Source: Pleurodeles waltl (taxonomy: Eukaryota > Chordata > Amphibia > Caudata > Salamandridae). From it: DNA of 64,000 bases. The position numbers and the translations under genes were made by a program. This document shows, piece after piece, positions 1 through 10,014 of this stretch. The stretch is from assembly GCF_031143425.1 (NCBI RefSeq), contig NC_090446.1:654431717-654495716 (forward strand). The letters run 5' to 3'. The notes beneath the pieces are model-generated. The model was not told where the DNA came from. It saw only the letters and a list, made by a program, of their open reading frames with translations, and did not search any database. Each line of letters starts with the position of its first letter. Positions within the stretch are counted from its first letter, which is position 1.

Positions 1-2480
1 AGTTCAGTTAGGATAAGTGGGATTGGGGGGTCAGTTTTCTACGTTTTACATGTTACTTTGCGGGTGAGTGGGTGGGGGGTAATGTTGGGGCATATATACA
101 AAAATAATTATATTTGTTTAGTTATAGTTAGAGTATGTCTAGTTTAGTACATGTTGTCCTGCATGTGTCTTGTAACATAAGGTGGGTGGGGGCCAATGTT
201 TACAGTGTGTTGTTAAAAGTGTTAGGCACGTTTAGCATAGGGTAGTTAGGGTCAGTTTTTGGTTAAGTATAGTTAGGATAAATTAGGTTAGGTTAGGTTA
301 GGATAGGTTTTCTTCATTCTTATTAGTTTAGTTTTATTGTTATTAAAATATTTGGGTACTCCCTTACTTCATGTGTCATATGCTTGTGTCTCAGGGTCTT
401 CCCATGAGTAAAAGGTGAAAATTGTTTGTTGGCCTAGGGATTCCGTCCTGCCTACAAATCCCTCTCTTGACATGTTCATCACCTGTTTACAACTGAGCTG
501 TCACATTGCATCGACAACACATCTACTTGTATATGCATCTGCCATCTAGTGTACCCACCACTCAAGGTGACTATGTTAACTTTGTATTGGACAGGTAGGT
601 GTGGTAATTCAGCTGGTATTGTTTGGGTCATGTATAGGAATGTTGGGCACTGTGGCACATCTGGCAACAGGCTACATTTGATTTCTGTCATAGTAAACTG
701 ACCAGTGGCAATTACAGATGAGGTTAAGTACTTCTGTTTCACACCAATGTGTTCTACTGGTACTCCCAAGTGACAATATTGCCCGAGAACTGTTTCACAG
801 CCATTCCTGCCGTATGTAGTGGGTGAAGCATACATGTGTTCAACATTTTTGACAAACTCAGTGAATTGCTTGTAGGAGATGAGACCAGCATTGTGGTTCA
901 TCATGTAGGAACCTTGTGTGTAGAGATGTGCCCCCATATTCCTGCACTCTTGTACTGACGCTCTGTGTCTAAAGACATGTTATACACATCACAATTCCTA
1001 AGCGTAGTAGATGTGTCACAATACACAAAGACATGCTGGTTGTGTAGGTGGTGTTTATTTACAAGTGTTGTAATGCAATATTTACAGTGTCTAGGTCTGT
1101 GACCCCATTAGTGAAATCCATACATTTGTGACACAACACAAGTTCAGGGTTGAGGGACATGTCATGGGCAAGCTTGAGTAAAGTGTCGTTCAGTGCAGGG
1201 GAACATGAATTGCCAGTTGGAAAGTGAAAGACAATTGCAGTCCATAGCAGAAAGGTCAACAGTGTGTCGGTGAAGAGTGCACATCTCCAACTGTACTAAC
1301 ACTGGCATGATGTCAAGCACAGAACAAAGGAAAACACTGCCCATGTGTCATGGGCTGGTGCGACTGGGACCTCCTATGGGTGAAGATGATCTGTTCCACA
1401 TCTTCATCTTCAGATGTGTGTGGTGTCTCTTCTGACCTTAAAGGTGGTGGTGGGGAGGTAGATGGGGCCACACACACTTCAGTGGTTGAAGATGTGGACT
1501 CCCAATTCGCAGCAGCTGCCATTTGTGGAACTACATATGGCATCACTGCAGAAAGGAGGAGCTGCTGATTTTTGAGGATAGCAGCACATCCCTGTGTAGG
1601 CATCCATGTCTGCCCTGAGGGAGGCCACTTCCCGTGCAAAGAGTCCAGCTTGTCCTCAATCCCACTGCTGCCGGTTTGGGAGAGCAGTTGTTGTGACCTC
1701 TCCCTCATGGCAGCTGTTATGTTCCTCAGACACTGCTGGACTCCATGCATTCGGGAGTGTGTGCCTCGTTTGGCTGCAGTCTTTTCAGTGGCCGTAACGA
1801 TGCACATGCGCATACCCTCTAGGCTGGCTGCCATAGTTTGCATCACCACCCGCACCTCCTTGGCCAGCTCCCGCTGGACTCCTACCTCTGTCCTCTCAAA
1901 GATGGTCCCTGAGTCCTCGGAGTCCTCAGCTGTGTCGGTGCTGGCAGGTTGTACTATTGGGGTGTTGGGTGAGGCCTCTGGGATGGCTGCTACATTAATA
2001 CTCCTCCTTGCGACTGGTGGTGGTATCTGTAGGGATACGAGGACTTCTTGGAGAGTCTCTTGGCTGATGGTTGTCAGCTGGTCATCCAGGTCATCTGGGT
2101 ACTCCAGGACAGGGGTCCCTGGACCACAGGTTGGGAACCACTGTGCTAGTACAATACCACTAACACACAACTACAACTGTGTCCTCTGCTAAACTGTCCC
2201 TTCTATCTCCCATCACCTATAGAACTGCACTCACCATGAGGGATATCAATTGTAAAGTCAGCTGACATAGGACAGCTATTGTCAGGAATGCCAAGACCAG
2301 CTGCCACTGACATACCCTTCACACACAGCAGCAACTGTGTCCTCTACTACTCTATCTCTTCTATCTCCCATCACCTATTGGATTCTACTCACTTGGGGGA
2401 TCTCACATATATGCAGTGTGCTGTACTTGGAGTAACCTGTCACATATGGCCTAGTAGAATGGTTACTCCAAATCTAGTGG
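1..2480. mobile_element. Harbinger-derived segment, HX family (partial, runs off the left edge)
   Basis: This stretch is collinear with 49.7-52.0 kb of element HX. Both contain a G/T-rich 3' region with GGTTAGG-like pentamers (about 270-310 and 50070-50100), then the phrase TGTGTCATATGCTTG (368 and 50169), then the CTGTCACATTG / CACCCACCACTCAAGG block (500-560 and 50265-50335), then the last exon of a minus-strand Myb-type gene. The left end lies outside the window. The right limit is uncertain, because after about 2480 similarity to HX is no longer visible and a different plus-strand gene follows. Intact TIRs are therefore not seen for this copy. Confidence 0.6.
1313..2170 (-). CDS. Last exon of Harbinger Myb/SANT-type accessory protein (Myb-B, copy 1)
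   Basis: An open frame of about 285 codons on the minus strand is homologous to the second exon of Myb-B in HX (51982-51233). Shared blocks are LDDQLTTISQETLQ versus MDDELTNISQQTLQ, ELAKEVRV, ILKNQQL and the C-terminal TSEDEDVEQI. The true exon probably starts near 2128 at an AG acceptor, as in HX. The Myb/SANT helices lie in exon 1 of HX and are not found upstream here, so only the C-terminal half is present: an acidic, Ser/Thr/Pro-rich region with a probable coiled-coil segment. Harbinger accessory proteins bind the element ends and carry the transposase to the nucleus. The frame is unbroken, better preserved than the HX copy, but with no first exon it cannot give a complete protein. Confidence 0.6.
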   Translation of the reverse strand: MCVSGIVLAQWFPTCGPGTPVLEYPDDLDDQLTTISQETLQEVLVSLQIPPPVARRSINVAAIPEASPNTPIVQPASTDTAEDSEDSGTIFERTEVGVQRELAKEVRVVMQTMAASLEGMRMCIVTATEKTAAKRGTHSRMHGVQQCLRNITAAMRERSQQLLSQTGSSGIEDKLDSLHGKWPPSGQTWMPTQGCAAILKNQQLLLSAVMPYVVPQMAAAANWESTSSTTEVCVAPSTSPPPPLRSEETPHTSEDEDVEQIIFTHRRSQSHQPMTHGQCFPLFCA

Positions 2481-2806
2481 CCAGGTCAGTGTGCACATGA
2501 CAGTGTGCAGCTGTCTGTTAACTCAACAATGAAGTATTGCTAACTGGGAGGCACCATGAAACTTATAATGCTTCACTATGAGTCATCCAAGTGCCAGCAT
2601 ACTCTGACATCCTGTAGCAAAGTGACTAAAAAAGGAATTGTCTGTACCCCAAATGCCAGGTCTTCATAATTGAAAGCAGGTGTCACTGTCACATGAGGGG
2701 ATCAAGCAAAGCCAATCTGTATATGTCGCAAAGCATTTTGACCTGTTACAATTGGTGCTACATGTCACATTATAACCTGTAACTGTTTGCTTCACATTTT
2801 CAACAG

Positions 2807-3643
2807 GTCCACCTGCCACTTGGACCATGGAGAGCACTCCTGAGACAGCCACTTTCCCCTGGAAGAAGCCTACATTGAGGAGAGCACTCCTGGATGTGTA
2901 GGTGTTGGGTGTCGGCTCTGGCCCATCTAGGCAACCTGGTCAGACAACAACGGTAACCCTCACCCGCCCACATCGACTCCTCCCAGCCCTGTTGTATGTA
3001 CATCCCAGGCAGCCAGTCGCCCCAAACCTGTTTCTCAAGGACAGTAACAACCATCTTGTGCCCCCCAGTCCAGGTACCAGAGTCACAACTCAAAAACCCT
3101 GACTGTGATGAACCTTGCACAAGTGGCAGTGGGCAAACTGTGCCAAGGGTGAAGGCATGTGGGGGTATTGTGCATGGGAGGGATGGCATGGGCCAGGAGC
3201 ATGAGGCTGCCCAGGATAGTTCTGGCCAGTACACCATCTCCCAAGTTGTGGGAGCCTACCAACAATCCCAAGGCATGATGGGACAGGTACTTGCCATGAT
3301 GAAGGAGATCAAGTGGCTGCAGAGGGACACCCACCAGGAAGTCATGCAACAGTGGGAGGCCCACAATGCCCACAAGGTCTCCCTAACAGGGGTGCTGAGA
3401 GACATCAACACCATCCTGAGCAGGGAACGTCCACAACACCAGACCCCTTTCATTGGCCAAGTTACACCAGCCCCTTCAACATCTGTGGCAGCCAGTGAAA
3501 ATGAGGCCCTGCCAGGGGAAGTACATGCCTCAGACACCCCTGCCTCTGTAGCTGACGAACCCCATGCAAGCGTGGATGCCAACCCAACCAGGTGGTGCAG
3601 ATGGCAAGACAACAACCACTGCCAGGAAGTAACCTCCAACTGA
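2807..3643 (+). pseudogene. Last exon of a Harbinger Myb-1-like accessory gene
   Basis: The region begins after a pyrimidine-rich tract and CAACAG, a plausible splice acceptor. It is open over its last 216 codons (from 2996) but has stops in the first part. Residues around AYQQSQGMMGQVLAMMKEI align with the Myb-1 C-terminal region of H1 and H2 (AYQHSQDTMGPILDNVQEN), including the following tryptophan and the run of small helical residues ending NTIL. This is the putative coiled-coil dimerisation part of the protein. A polyadenylation signal AATAAA follows at 3847-3852. No Myb-domain exon is found upstream within 600 bp. It lies next to an HX-family fragment, so this locus looks like a junction of two Harbinger families. 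Confidence 0.55.
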
Positions 3644-3979
3644 TAGATTCCCTTTTTTGTGCCTCAGATGCACCCTATCGACTTTTCTACACCACTTTCC
3701 AATTTACCAGGATATTAGGATACTGGACTTGGGACTTCAAATGTTGTGGCAGCTACTCAAATGATAACATCCACCATGACTTGTCCCTTCACTTTCTGAA
3801 CAGTATTTTGTTGCTTACATTCATCCTAATCTCCTGTGCACAAGAAAATAAACCCAAATAATACACTATCTCTGCATTATGGTCATTTTTCATCTATGTA
3901 AGTAGTTTAATCTGAAATATATTTCATGCTCATGAATAAGTCATAAGAAGGAAATGTGAGAAGGGATATGTCACAGATA

Positions 3980-4135
3980 GGCCCGTATTTTTACTTTTTT
4001 AACGCCGTTTTTGCGCCGCTTTTTGACGCAAAAACAGCGCAAACTTACAAAATACAATTGGATTTTGTGCGTTTGCGCCACTTTTGCATTAAAAAGCGGC
4101 GCAAATGGGACACAAAAAAAGTATAAATATGGGCC
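3980..4135. mobile_element. 156-bp MITE with HX-type ends
   Basis: The left end GGCCCGTATTTTTACTTTTTT and the reverse complement of the right end GGCCCATATTTATACTTTTTT are near-identical inverted repeats. ATA flanks both sides (3977-3979 and 4136-4138) as a 3-bp target duplication. The interior is only paired GCGCCGC / TTTTTGACGCAAAAA motifs. It has no coding capacity and would need a transposase in trans. Confidence 0.8.
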
Positions 4136-4138
4136 ATA

Positions 4139-4325
4139 GTATCATGCTGGGGATCACTACTGATACAATGACTCAAGTGAACAATCACCAATCTCTATTA
4201 CACTGATCAGCACATAGTCCGACCAAATGTCAGGACTGTCTGTCAAGCATGTCTAAACATTTACTGCTTCTGGCCAAGTGAGTAACATCCCATTGACCAC
4301 TGAAGTAAGGGACATGCCAGACTAT
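4139..4325. other. Unassigned, possibly old Harbinger 3' sequence
   Basis: No open frame. Phrases such as GATCACTACTGATACAATGACTC loosely resemble the transposase 3' flank of H2 (19.92-19.98 kb), so this may be the remnant of the same damaged Harbinger copy as 2807-3860. The resemblance is weak. Confidence 0.25.
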
Positions 4326-5012
4326 GGCCCTCATTACGACCCTGGGGGGTCGGTGATAAGGTGGGAGTAATACCGCCAACAGGCTGGCGGTAACTACAGC
4401 CAAATTATGACCATGGGGGTGATATCTCCAAAAAGCCAATTTACCAGACCGGCCACCAGGGCGGAAACAACAGTCACCACGGCAGTAGCCACCTACAGTC
4501 AGACGGAAGACAAAGTTCCACCCACCATATTGTGACATGCCAAACCCCCGCCTGTTCCGGGGAAGTACCACTGCCATCAAAAGCCTGGCGGAAACAGAGA
4601 TCAGAAGTGAAAGGACTCACCAGTGGTGACACAGGGAAGAGCAATGCCGCCATGGAACCAGACCTGCAAGTCTTTCTGATGATCTTCTACGTTATGCTCC
4701 ACCACGAACACCAATGCCGGCGAAGATGATGATGGTGAGTACAGCCACCTAGCACACAAGGGGGGGGGGGAACGAGAGTGACACACACACACCCCATACA
4801 CACACACCATACACACAACCAGGTGCACATCCCTGCAAATAGGCTGAATATTGCAATGACAACAGGAATTGACTAAAGTGATTGTAATAAGATCAACATC
4901 AAAAATAATAAGTCAATTTGGCAATGAAACAGATATGTACAAATGTACAAAAAAGAGACACTGCCCAGTCCACAGGAGCCACATGGGCACAGGATAAAGT
5001 CCAAGTCCCCAT
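4326..5012. other. H1 terminal non-coding region
   Basis: Subterminal GC-rich stretch with CCGCCAACAGGCTGGCGG-type short palindromes, then a purine/CA-rich microsatellite near 4757-4825. Positions 4640-4760 align with 30050-30130 plus 30743-30800 of H2, where a MITE splits the sequence. No gene is seen. Confidence 0.6.
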
Positions 5013-5222
5013 TCGATCCCTGCAACACAAAAGGATAATGGACGAAGCGCTGAACAATGCAAACACTCACCCCCAGTCACAGATCTGGGTTTAACCCATC
5101 ATTCTTTTGCTCACCATGCCACCCTAGTTTGGTCCTAGCCATATGCAAATCAGTCTTGACCCTGTTACTCATGGGAACAGTCCAGCCCGAACTGCCAGGC
5201 CAGGTCCTCCCTGGATCGGAAA

Positions 5223-5277
5223 CAAGCATCCTGGGACTGGTTTCAGGGTATCACCATTCATCAGCCAGGCTAGCTTG
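5223..5277 (-). ncRNA. Hammerhead ribozyme, unit 1
   Basis: Read on the minus strand: outer stem CAAGC/GCTTG, internal loop, inner stem I CCTGG/CCAGG, invariant core CTGATGA, stem II with loop GAT (one mismatch, since the 5' arm reads ATGGT), core GAA, stem III of only two pairs (AC/GT) with a 2-nt loop, then C17 for cleavage after GTC. The two-pair stem III is a known peculiarity of newt hammerheads. All catalytic-core bases are present. Confidence 0.85.
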
Positions 5278-5532
5278 AATCCAATGGCACAGTGAGCACG
5301 GGACCCACGTCTGGGCATACCTTTCACATTTAGGGCAACTTTAGCAACACAAAACGATGTTGGACGGAGTGCTGAACAATGCAAACACTTACCCCCAGTC
5401 ACAGATCTGGGTTCTTTTGCTCACCATGCCACCCCAGTTTGGTCCCAGCCATATGCAAATCAGTCTTGACCCTGTTCCTCATGGGAACAGTCCAGCGTGA
5501 ACTGCCAGGCCAGGTCCTCCCTAGAGCAGAAA

Positions 5533-5587
5533 CAAGCATTGTGGGACCATTTTCAGGGTATCATCCTCCATCAGCCAGGCTAGCTTG
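5533..5587 (-). ncRNA. Degenerate hammerhead ribozyme, unit 2
   Basis: Same position in unit 2, but the core reads CTGATGG (A9 to G), the inner stem I is broken (CCTGG against CCACA) and the second pair of stem III is lost. The outer CAAGC/GCTTG stem remains. It is probably inactive. Confidence 0.75.
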
Positions 5588-5854
5588 AATCCAGTGGCAC
5601 AGTGAGCACAGGACCCACGTCTGGGCATATCCTTCCCACTTAGGGCAACTTTAGCAACACAAAAGGATGATAGACGGAGTGCTGAGCAATGCAAACACTC
5701 ACCCCCAGTCACAGATCTAGGTTTAATCCATCGTTCTTTTGCTCACCATGCCACCACAGTTTGGTCCCAGCCATATACAAATGAGTCTTGACCCTGTTCC
5801 TCATGGGAACAATCCAGCCCGAACTGCAAGGCCAGGTCCTCCCTGGATCTGAAA

Positions 5855-5909
5855 CAAGCATCCTGGGACCAGTTTCAGGGTATCACCCTTCATCAGCCAG
5901 GCTATCTTG
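5855..5909 (-). ncRNA. Hammerhead ribozyme, unit 3 (perfect core)
   Basis: On the minus strand: inner stem I CCTGG/CCAGG, core CTGATGA, stem II AGGGT/ACCCT (five pairs, loop GAT), core GAA, stem III AC/GT with loop TG, cleavage triplet GTC. All pairs are Watson-Crick. The outer stem I has one mismatch (CAAGA against GCTTG). The next identical core lies 322 bp away at unit 4, so cleavage at both would release a 322-nt monomer. Confidence 0.9.
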
Positions 5910-6176
5910 AACCCAGTGGCACAGTGAGCACGGGACTCACGTCTGGGCATATCCTTCCCACTTAGGGCAACTTTAGAATCACAAAAGGATGATAGACAGA
6001 GTGCTGAGCAATGCAAACACTCACCCCCAGTCACAGATCTGGGTTTAATCCATCATTTCTTTGCTCACCATGCCACCACAGTTTGGTCCCAGTCATATGA
6101 AAATGAGCCTTGACCCTGTTCTTCATGGGAACAGTCCAGCCCGAACTGCAAGGTCAGGTCCTCCCTGGATCTGAAA

Positions 6177-6231
6177 CAAGCATCCTGGGACCAGTTTCAG
6201 GGTATCACCCTTCATCAGCCAGGCTATCTTG
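6177..6231 (-). ncRNA. Hammerhead ribozyme, unit 4 (perfect core)
   Basis: Identical to unit 3 in core and in stems I, II and III. It lies 322 bp upstream of unit 3 in minus-strand transcription. Confidence 0.9.
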
Positions 6232-6483
6232 AATCCAGTGGCACAGTGAGCATGGGACCTATGTCTGGGCATACCCTTCCCACTTAGGGCAACTTTAGCA
6301 ACACAAAAGGATGATGGGCGGAGTGCTGAACAATGTAAACACTCACCCCCACGGAGTGCTGAACAATGCAAACACTCGATCCCTGCACCAATACGGAGAG
6401 AACTCTGCAGGGGCATCAGTTGGCACATAGGCGGGCACCTCAGGGGAGGGAGGCACCTTAGCTGGATGTGGAAACAAGACCAC

Positions 6484-6971
6484 TGATTCTGGAGGGGGCA
6501 ACATGCCCTGTGCTTGGTCCTGGGGAGTGCAAGACCACAGTCTCTCAAGTGGGTAACTTGTCCACTGGTTCTAGAGGGGGCAACATGCTTGGTCCTGGGG
6601 AGTGCAAGGCCACAGTCTCTCAGGTAGGTGACTTGTACACTGGTTCTGGAGGGGGCAACATTACCATTGCTTGGTCCTAGGGAGTGCAAAGCCACAGTCG
6701 CTCAAGTGGATGACTTGCCCATTGGTTCTGGAGGGGACAACATGCCCTGTGCTTGGTCCTGGGGAGTGCAAGGTCACAGTTTCTCAAGTGGGTGACTTGC
6801 CCACTGGTTCTGAATGGGGCAAGATGCCCTATGCTTGGTCCTGGGGAGTGCAAGGCCACAGTCTCTCAGGTGCGTGTCTTTCCCACTGGTTCTGGAGGGG
6901 GCAACATGCCTATTGCTTGGTCCTGGGGAGTGCATGGCCACAGTCTCTCAAGTGGGTGACTTGCCCACCGG
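6484..6971. repeat. Minisatellite, six units of 74-82 bp, downstream of Myb-2 in H1
   Basis: Six units each start GTTCTGGAGGGGGCAACATG and contain CTTGGTCCTGGGGAGTGCA and CTCAAGTGGGTGACTTG. On the Myb-2 coding strand this lies just past the stop codon. H2 has a homologous array of a 73-bp variant at the same place (29048-29645), so the array belongs to the element, but unit length and number have diverged. Confidence 0.85.
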
Positions 6972-7013
6972 TTCTGGTTTGGCCAGGCCGCACAGCAGCC
7001 CATGGAGGTTGGA

Positions 7014-9610
7014 TCATATGGCATCTGCCGGCGGTGATGGCTGCACTGAGGTGGTGGTAGAGGGAGACTCCTGCTCAGCCCCTGCACCCTCTGATGGTTG
7101 CACTGTGGTGGTGATAGTGGGAGACTCCTGCTCAGCCCCTGCACTCACTGATGGCTGCACAACCACAGCTGGTGGTGGGGGCTCTGTGACAGCTGCTGGT
7201 GCAGGCTCCTTCCCCTTCTTGCTGGCTGGTGCAGGCTTGTTCCCCTTTTTGTTGGCTGGTGCAGGCACTTTCCCCTTTTTGCTGGCTGGTGCAGGCTCCT
7301 TCCACTTTTTGATGGCTGGTGCAGGCCCCTTCCCCTTCTTGCTGGCTGGTGCAGGATCCTTCCCCTTCAGTATTCGTGGCCTGGAATCCTTTCCACCACG
7401 AGTAGGTGCTGATACAACTGGGCCCGTGGAGTGTTTGGCTGAGGTGCTTGGCTGGGTTCTTGATATCCTGGCCATATGTGCAGGGCCGGGGGGAGGGGTA
7501 GGGAAGAGGTCAATGGTGGAAAGGAAAATCTTTTTAGGGACATTGGGGCAGTAAGAGGGAGGAGTAATGGTAGTGGAGGATGAGGGAGTGGTTGTTGGAG
7601 GTGTTTGCTGGATTTGGGTGCAGGTGCATTGGTTGTATGCTGTTGTGAGGTGGATGGCTGTTGGGTGTCTAAGTGCTTGCGTTTGTGTACTTTAGGAGGG
7701 GAGACAGACATGATGGGAAAGGACACAGGGGACGTGTGCACGGCTGTTGTGGAGGTGTCTGCCAGTGAGGTGTGTGTTCTGCTTGGTGTGGTGATGATGC
7801 AGGTAGTGGATGGTGATGTAGTGCATGCAGGTGTGAATGTGGATGTTAGTGGGTGGGAGGTGGAGGAGGAGGAGGGGCAGACAATGGAAATAGTGGATGT
7901 TGTTGTGTCTGCAACTGAATGTTGTTTTTGTGAGTGCCTGTAGGAAGAAGTGTGGTGCTTGTGTTTGCCTGTGACACTCTTGGGTGTTGTCCTGTGTGCA
8001 TGCTCATCTGTCTGTGTGCTTGGGATGGGTTGGGGTTGAGGAGAATGGGACTGGGAAGTGGTAGTTGGAGGGGGGACAGTTGAAACAGGGACAATGGCTG
8101 CCATCAGAGAGGAGGCCAGAGTCTGGATCAATCTCTGTTGGGCCGCCAATCCACTGTGAATGCCCTCCAAGAATGAATTAGATTGCTGCATCTGGGCTAC
8201 AAGCCCCTGGATGGCAGTCACAATGGTTGATTGCCCTACAGAGATGGATTTCAGGAGGTCAATAGCCTCCTCACTGGGGAGAAGGAGATGTCCACCCTTC
8301 TGGGCAACTCACTGAGGGGCTGCTGGGAGGGCAGTGCTGGTACGGGGGATGGTGGCTGTACCTGTAGCTGTTGTGGTCACAGAAGTGTCCGCCACCATCA
8401 GGGAGCTCCCATCGGAGGAGGTATCAGAGTCTGTATTGTCCCCTCCAGTCTCCGCCGTGGTGCTCCCCTCGCCCTCCATCCCAGTGGTGCCCTCAGCGTT
8501 GGTGGACTCTGCCTCCAGGGTCCCGAGGGATGCAGCTTCCTCCGTTGCTGGTGCCTCTGTTCCTCTGCCAGATTATGCTAATGCACATGAGGATAGGATG
8601 ACAAAACAAGAAAGGGGGGGAGAGAGACAAAGGATACAATGGGTCAATGACTACAGCAACACCACCGTTGGCGTACACAGCACCCTCACACACAGGCATC
8701 GGGTCTATGCACCATGCATTGCACTACCAGTGATATTGCTAGCCACCAAGGCATGAGAAGGGGCACACACCGCCAACTGCAGCACACCTGGGTCCCACGC
8801 AGCCCTGACCAGTTATGGATGCTAACAAGCTAGGTAGGCAGTATTTCCCTTTAAGCTACCAGAGGACCTATGCTGCTATGTCTGGCCAGGCCTAGGGGCA
8901 CCCACTGACAAACGTCCACCCGGATACCACCCCTCCAGCCGTTTCCTAAATGATGGCCGCTGTACTCACCCCCTTGTGGATGCTATGATGCCCTCAAGCA
9001 CCCATCCAGCTCTGGATAGGCCACCACCAGTATGTGGACTATTAGGAGGGGGTAAGGGTTCGATGGACACCCCTTCCTCGTTAGGAGGCCATCCCCAGAT
9101 GGTCTTCCATGCCCAGAGTCTCAGGTCCTCCCACCATTTCCAACAGTGGGTGCTCTATCTGCCATAGACCCCCAGGGTCCGCACCTCCTTGGCGATGGCA
9201 CGCCATATGCCCTTCTTTTGATGGGTGCTGACCTGCAGAGGCAATACAGACTGGAGAACACCATTAGCCAAACAGTCCAGCCTGTAGCACGAATGACCCA
9301 CCATACCCGTTTCCATCACTACTGGCACACACATAGCCCAGCACACGACGTGTACCCAGACAAGAGGACATCCCTCCCCCTTACATGGTGCCTTCTCACA
9401 CACCTCCATACATTCATGTCACATGCATTGTGCCAACAGTGTACTCACCTGTTGGTCTGGAGGCCCATACAGCAGTCGTACTGGGGAAGGACCCCATCCA
9501 CCAGTCTGTCCAATTCCTCTAAAGTAAAGGCCCTTTTCCCCGGTCACACGGGCCATGGTAGGTTCCAGACACAGGTCACAGCAGCACATGCAGTGTAGGT
9601 CCTCTCCCAT
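7014..9610 (-). pseudogene. Harbinger Myb/SANT accessory gene Myb-2 (H1), three exons, frameshifted
   Basis: Exon 1 (about 9610-9449) ends CAG|GTGAGT. Exon 2 (9232-8970) starts after TCTGCAG and ends at GTGAGT. Exon 3 runs from 8564 to the stop near 7014. Reading across frames, exons 1-2 encode a trihelix/Myb-SANT fold: EELDRLVDGVLPQY, then KKGIWRAIAKEVRTLG, then a third helix ending WWEDLRLWAWKT (KRWEDLRHWARKT in H2). This matches the Myb/SANT-like DNA-binding domains of Harbinger and NAIF1-type proteins. Exon 3 is long, Ser/Thr/Pro/His-rich and low in complexity, with a QQ-rich helix (IQGLVAQMQQSNSFLEGIHS), and ends in decapeptide KKGKEPAPAS-like repeats. Frameshifts separate at least three parts, so no full product is made. 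It is the second SANT gene of H1. Confidence 0.75.
7187..7370 (-). repeat. 30-bp in-frame repeat coding Lys/Pro/Ala decapeptides
   Basis: Six to seven copies of a 30-bp unit encode KKGKEPAPAS variants near the C-terminus of Myb-2. The basic, proline-rich array could act as a nuclear-localisation or nucleic-acid-binding tail. H2 keeps a homologous array at about 28632-28800 with diverged units (KSKEPAPA). Confidence 0.8.
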
Positions 9611-10014
9611 GAAAGGTCAAGAAACAAGTGAGGAATCAGATAGAAAATGGTGGTCACGTCCACAGTGGTGCATACCGTCACCGCCGGCATAGATCACCGT
9701 TGGCCACTGTACCCCATAGGGCCCAATGTTAACGAATAAGTAATTGTCCGACCACCTCCCGCCATGCCGCACAACTCCAGCAGCATTACCTCACTTCCAC
9801 CTGTCCCTCCACACAGGCAAGAGGAAGCCATTTCAGGGGGGGGGGGGGCAGGCCTGTGGAATAATGCTGCATCACAGGAGAAATAGGCACATACTTGACA
9901 AATCACACTGTCCCATAACATGTTTACAGTTTGCAGACTACTGTTGTGGCTCCATTGTTCAGTTTGTGACAGCCTCCTCACTCTTTTGTCCGTTAGATAC
10001 CTACCGCTGCGGAT

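Larger units (their letters stand above)
5025..6375 (-). repeat. Retrozyme-like array of four hammerhead satellite units (newt satellite-2 type)
   Basis: Four head-to-tail units of about 311-324 bp fill this insert; they start near 5057, 5379, 5690 and 6013, followed by a short partial unit. The array is bounded by a perfect 12-bp direct duplication TCGATCCCTGCA at 5013-5024 and 6376-6387. The matching site in H2 (about 29735-29760, reverse orientation) has no array, so it inserted as one unit. Each unit holds a minus-strand hammerhead ribozyme. Units 1 and 2 contain an ATGCAAAT octamer (5143-5150, 5453-5460). Unit length, hammerhead and octamer match newt satellite 2, whose transcripts self-cleave and whose promoter is of snRNA type. 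A tandem array with a target duplication is the arrangement described for animal retrozymes, non-autonomous retroelements that move through circular RNA. I infer that mechanism here and have not shown it. Confidence 0.88.

Noticed and set aside
270..310. TTAGG-like pentamers as an interstitial telomere
   Set aside because: Vertebrate telomeres are TTAGGG; the run is short, imperfect and recurs at 50070-50100 as part of the HX element.
479..937. 152-codon minus-strand open frame
   Set aside because: No recognised motif and no visible intact counterpart in the homologous HX region at 50.2-50.9 kb, so it is probably chance.
5169..6695. Series of minus-strand frames ending GGPGLAVRAGLFP
   Set aside because: They are the satellite unit read repeatedly in one frame; the repeat with its ribozymes explains them.
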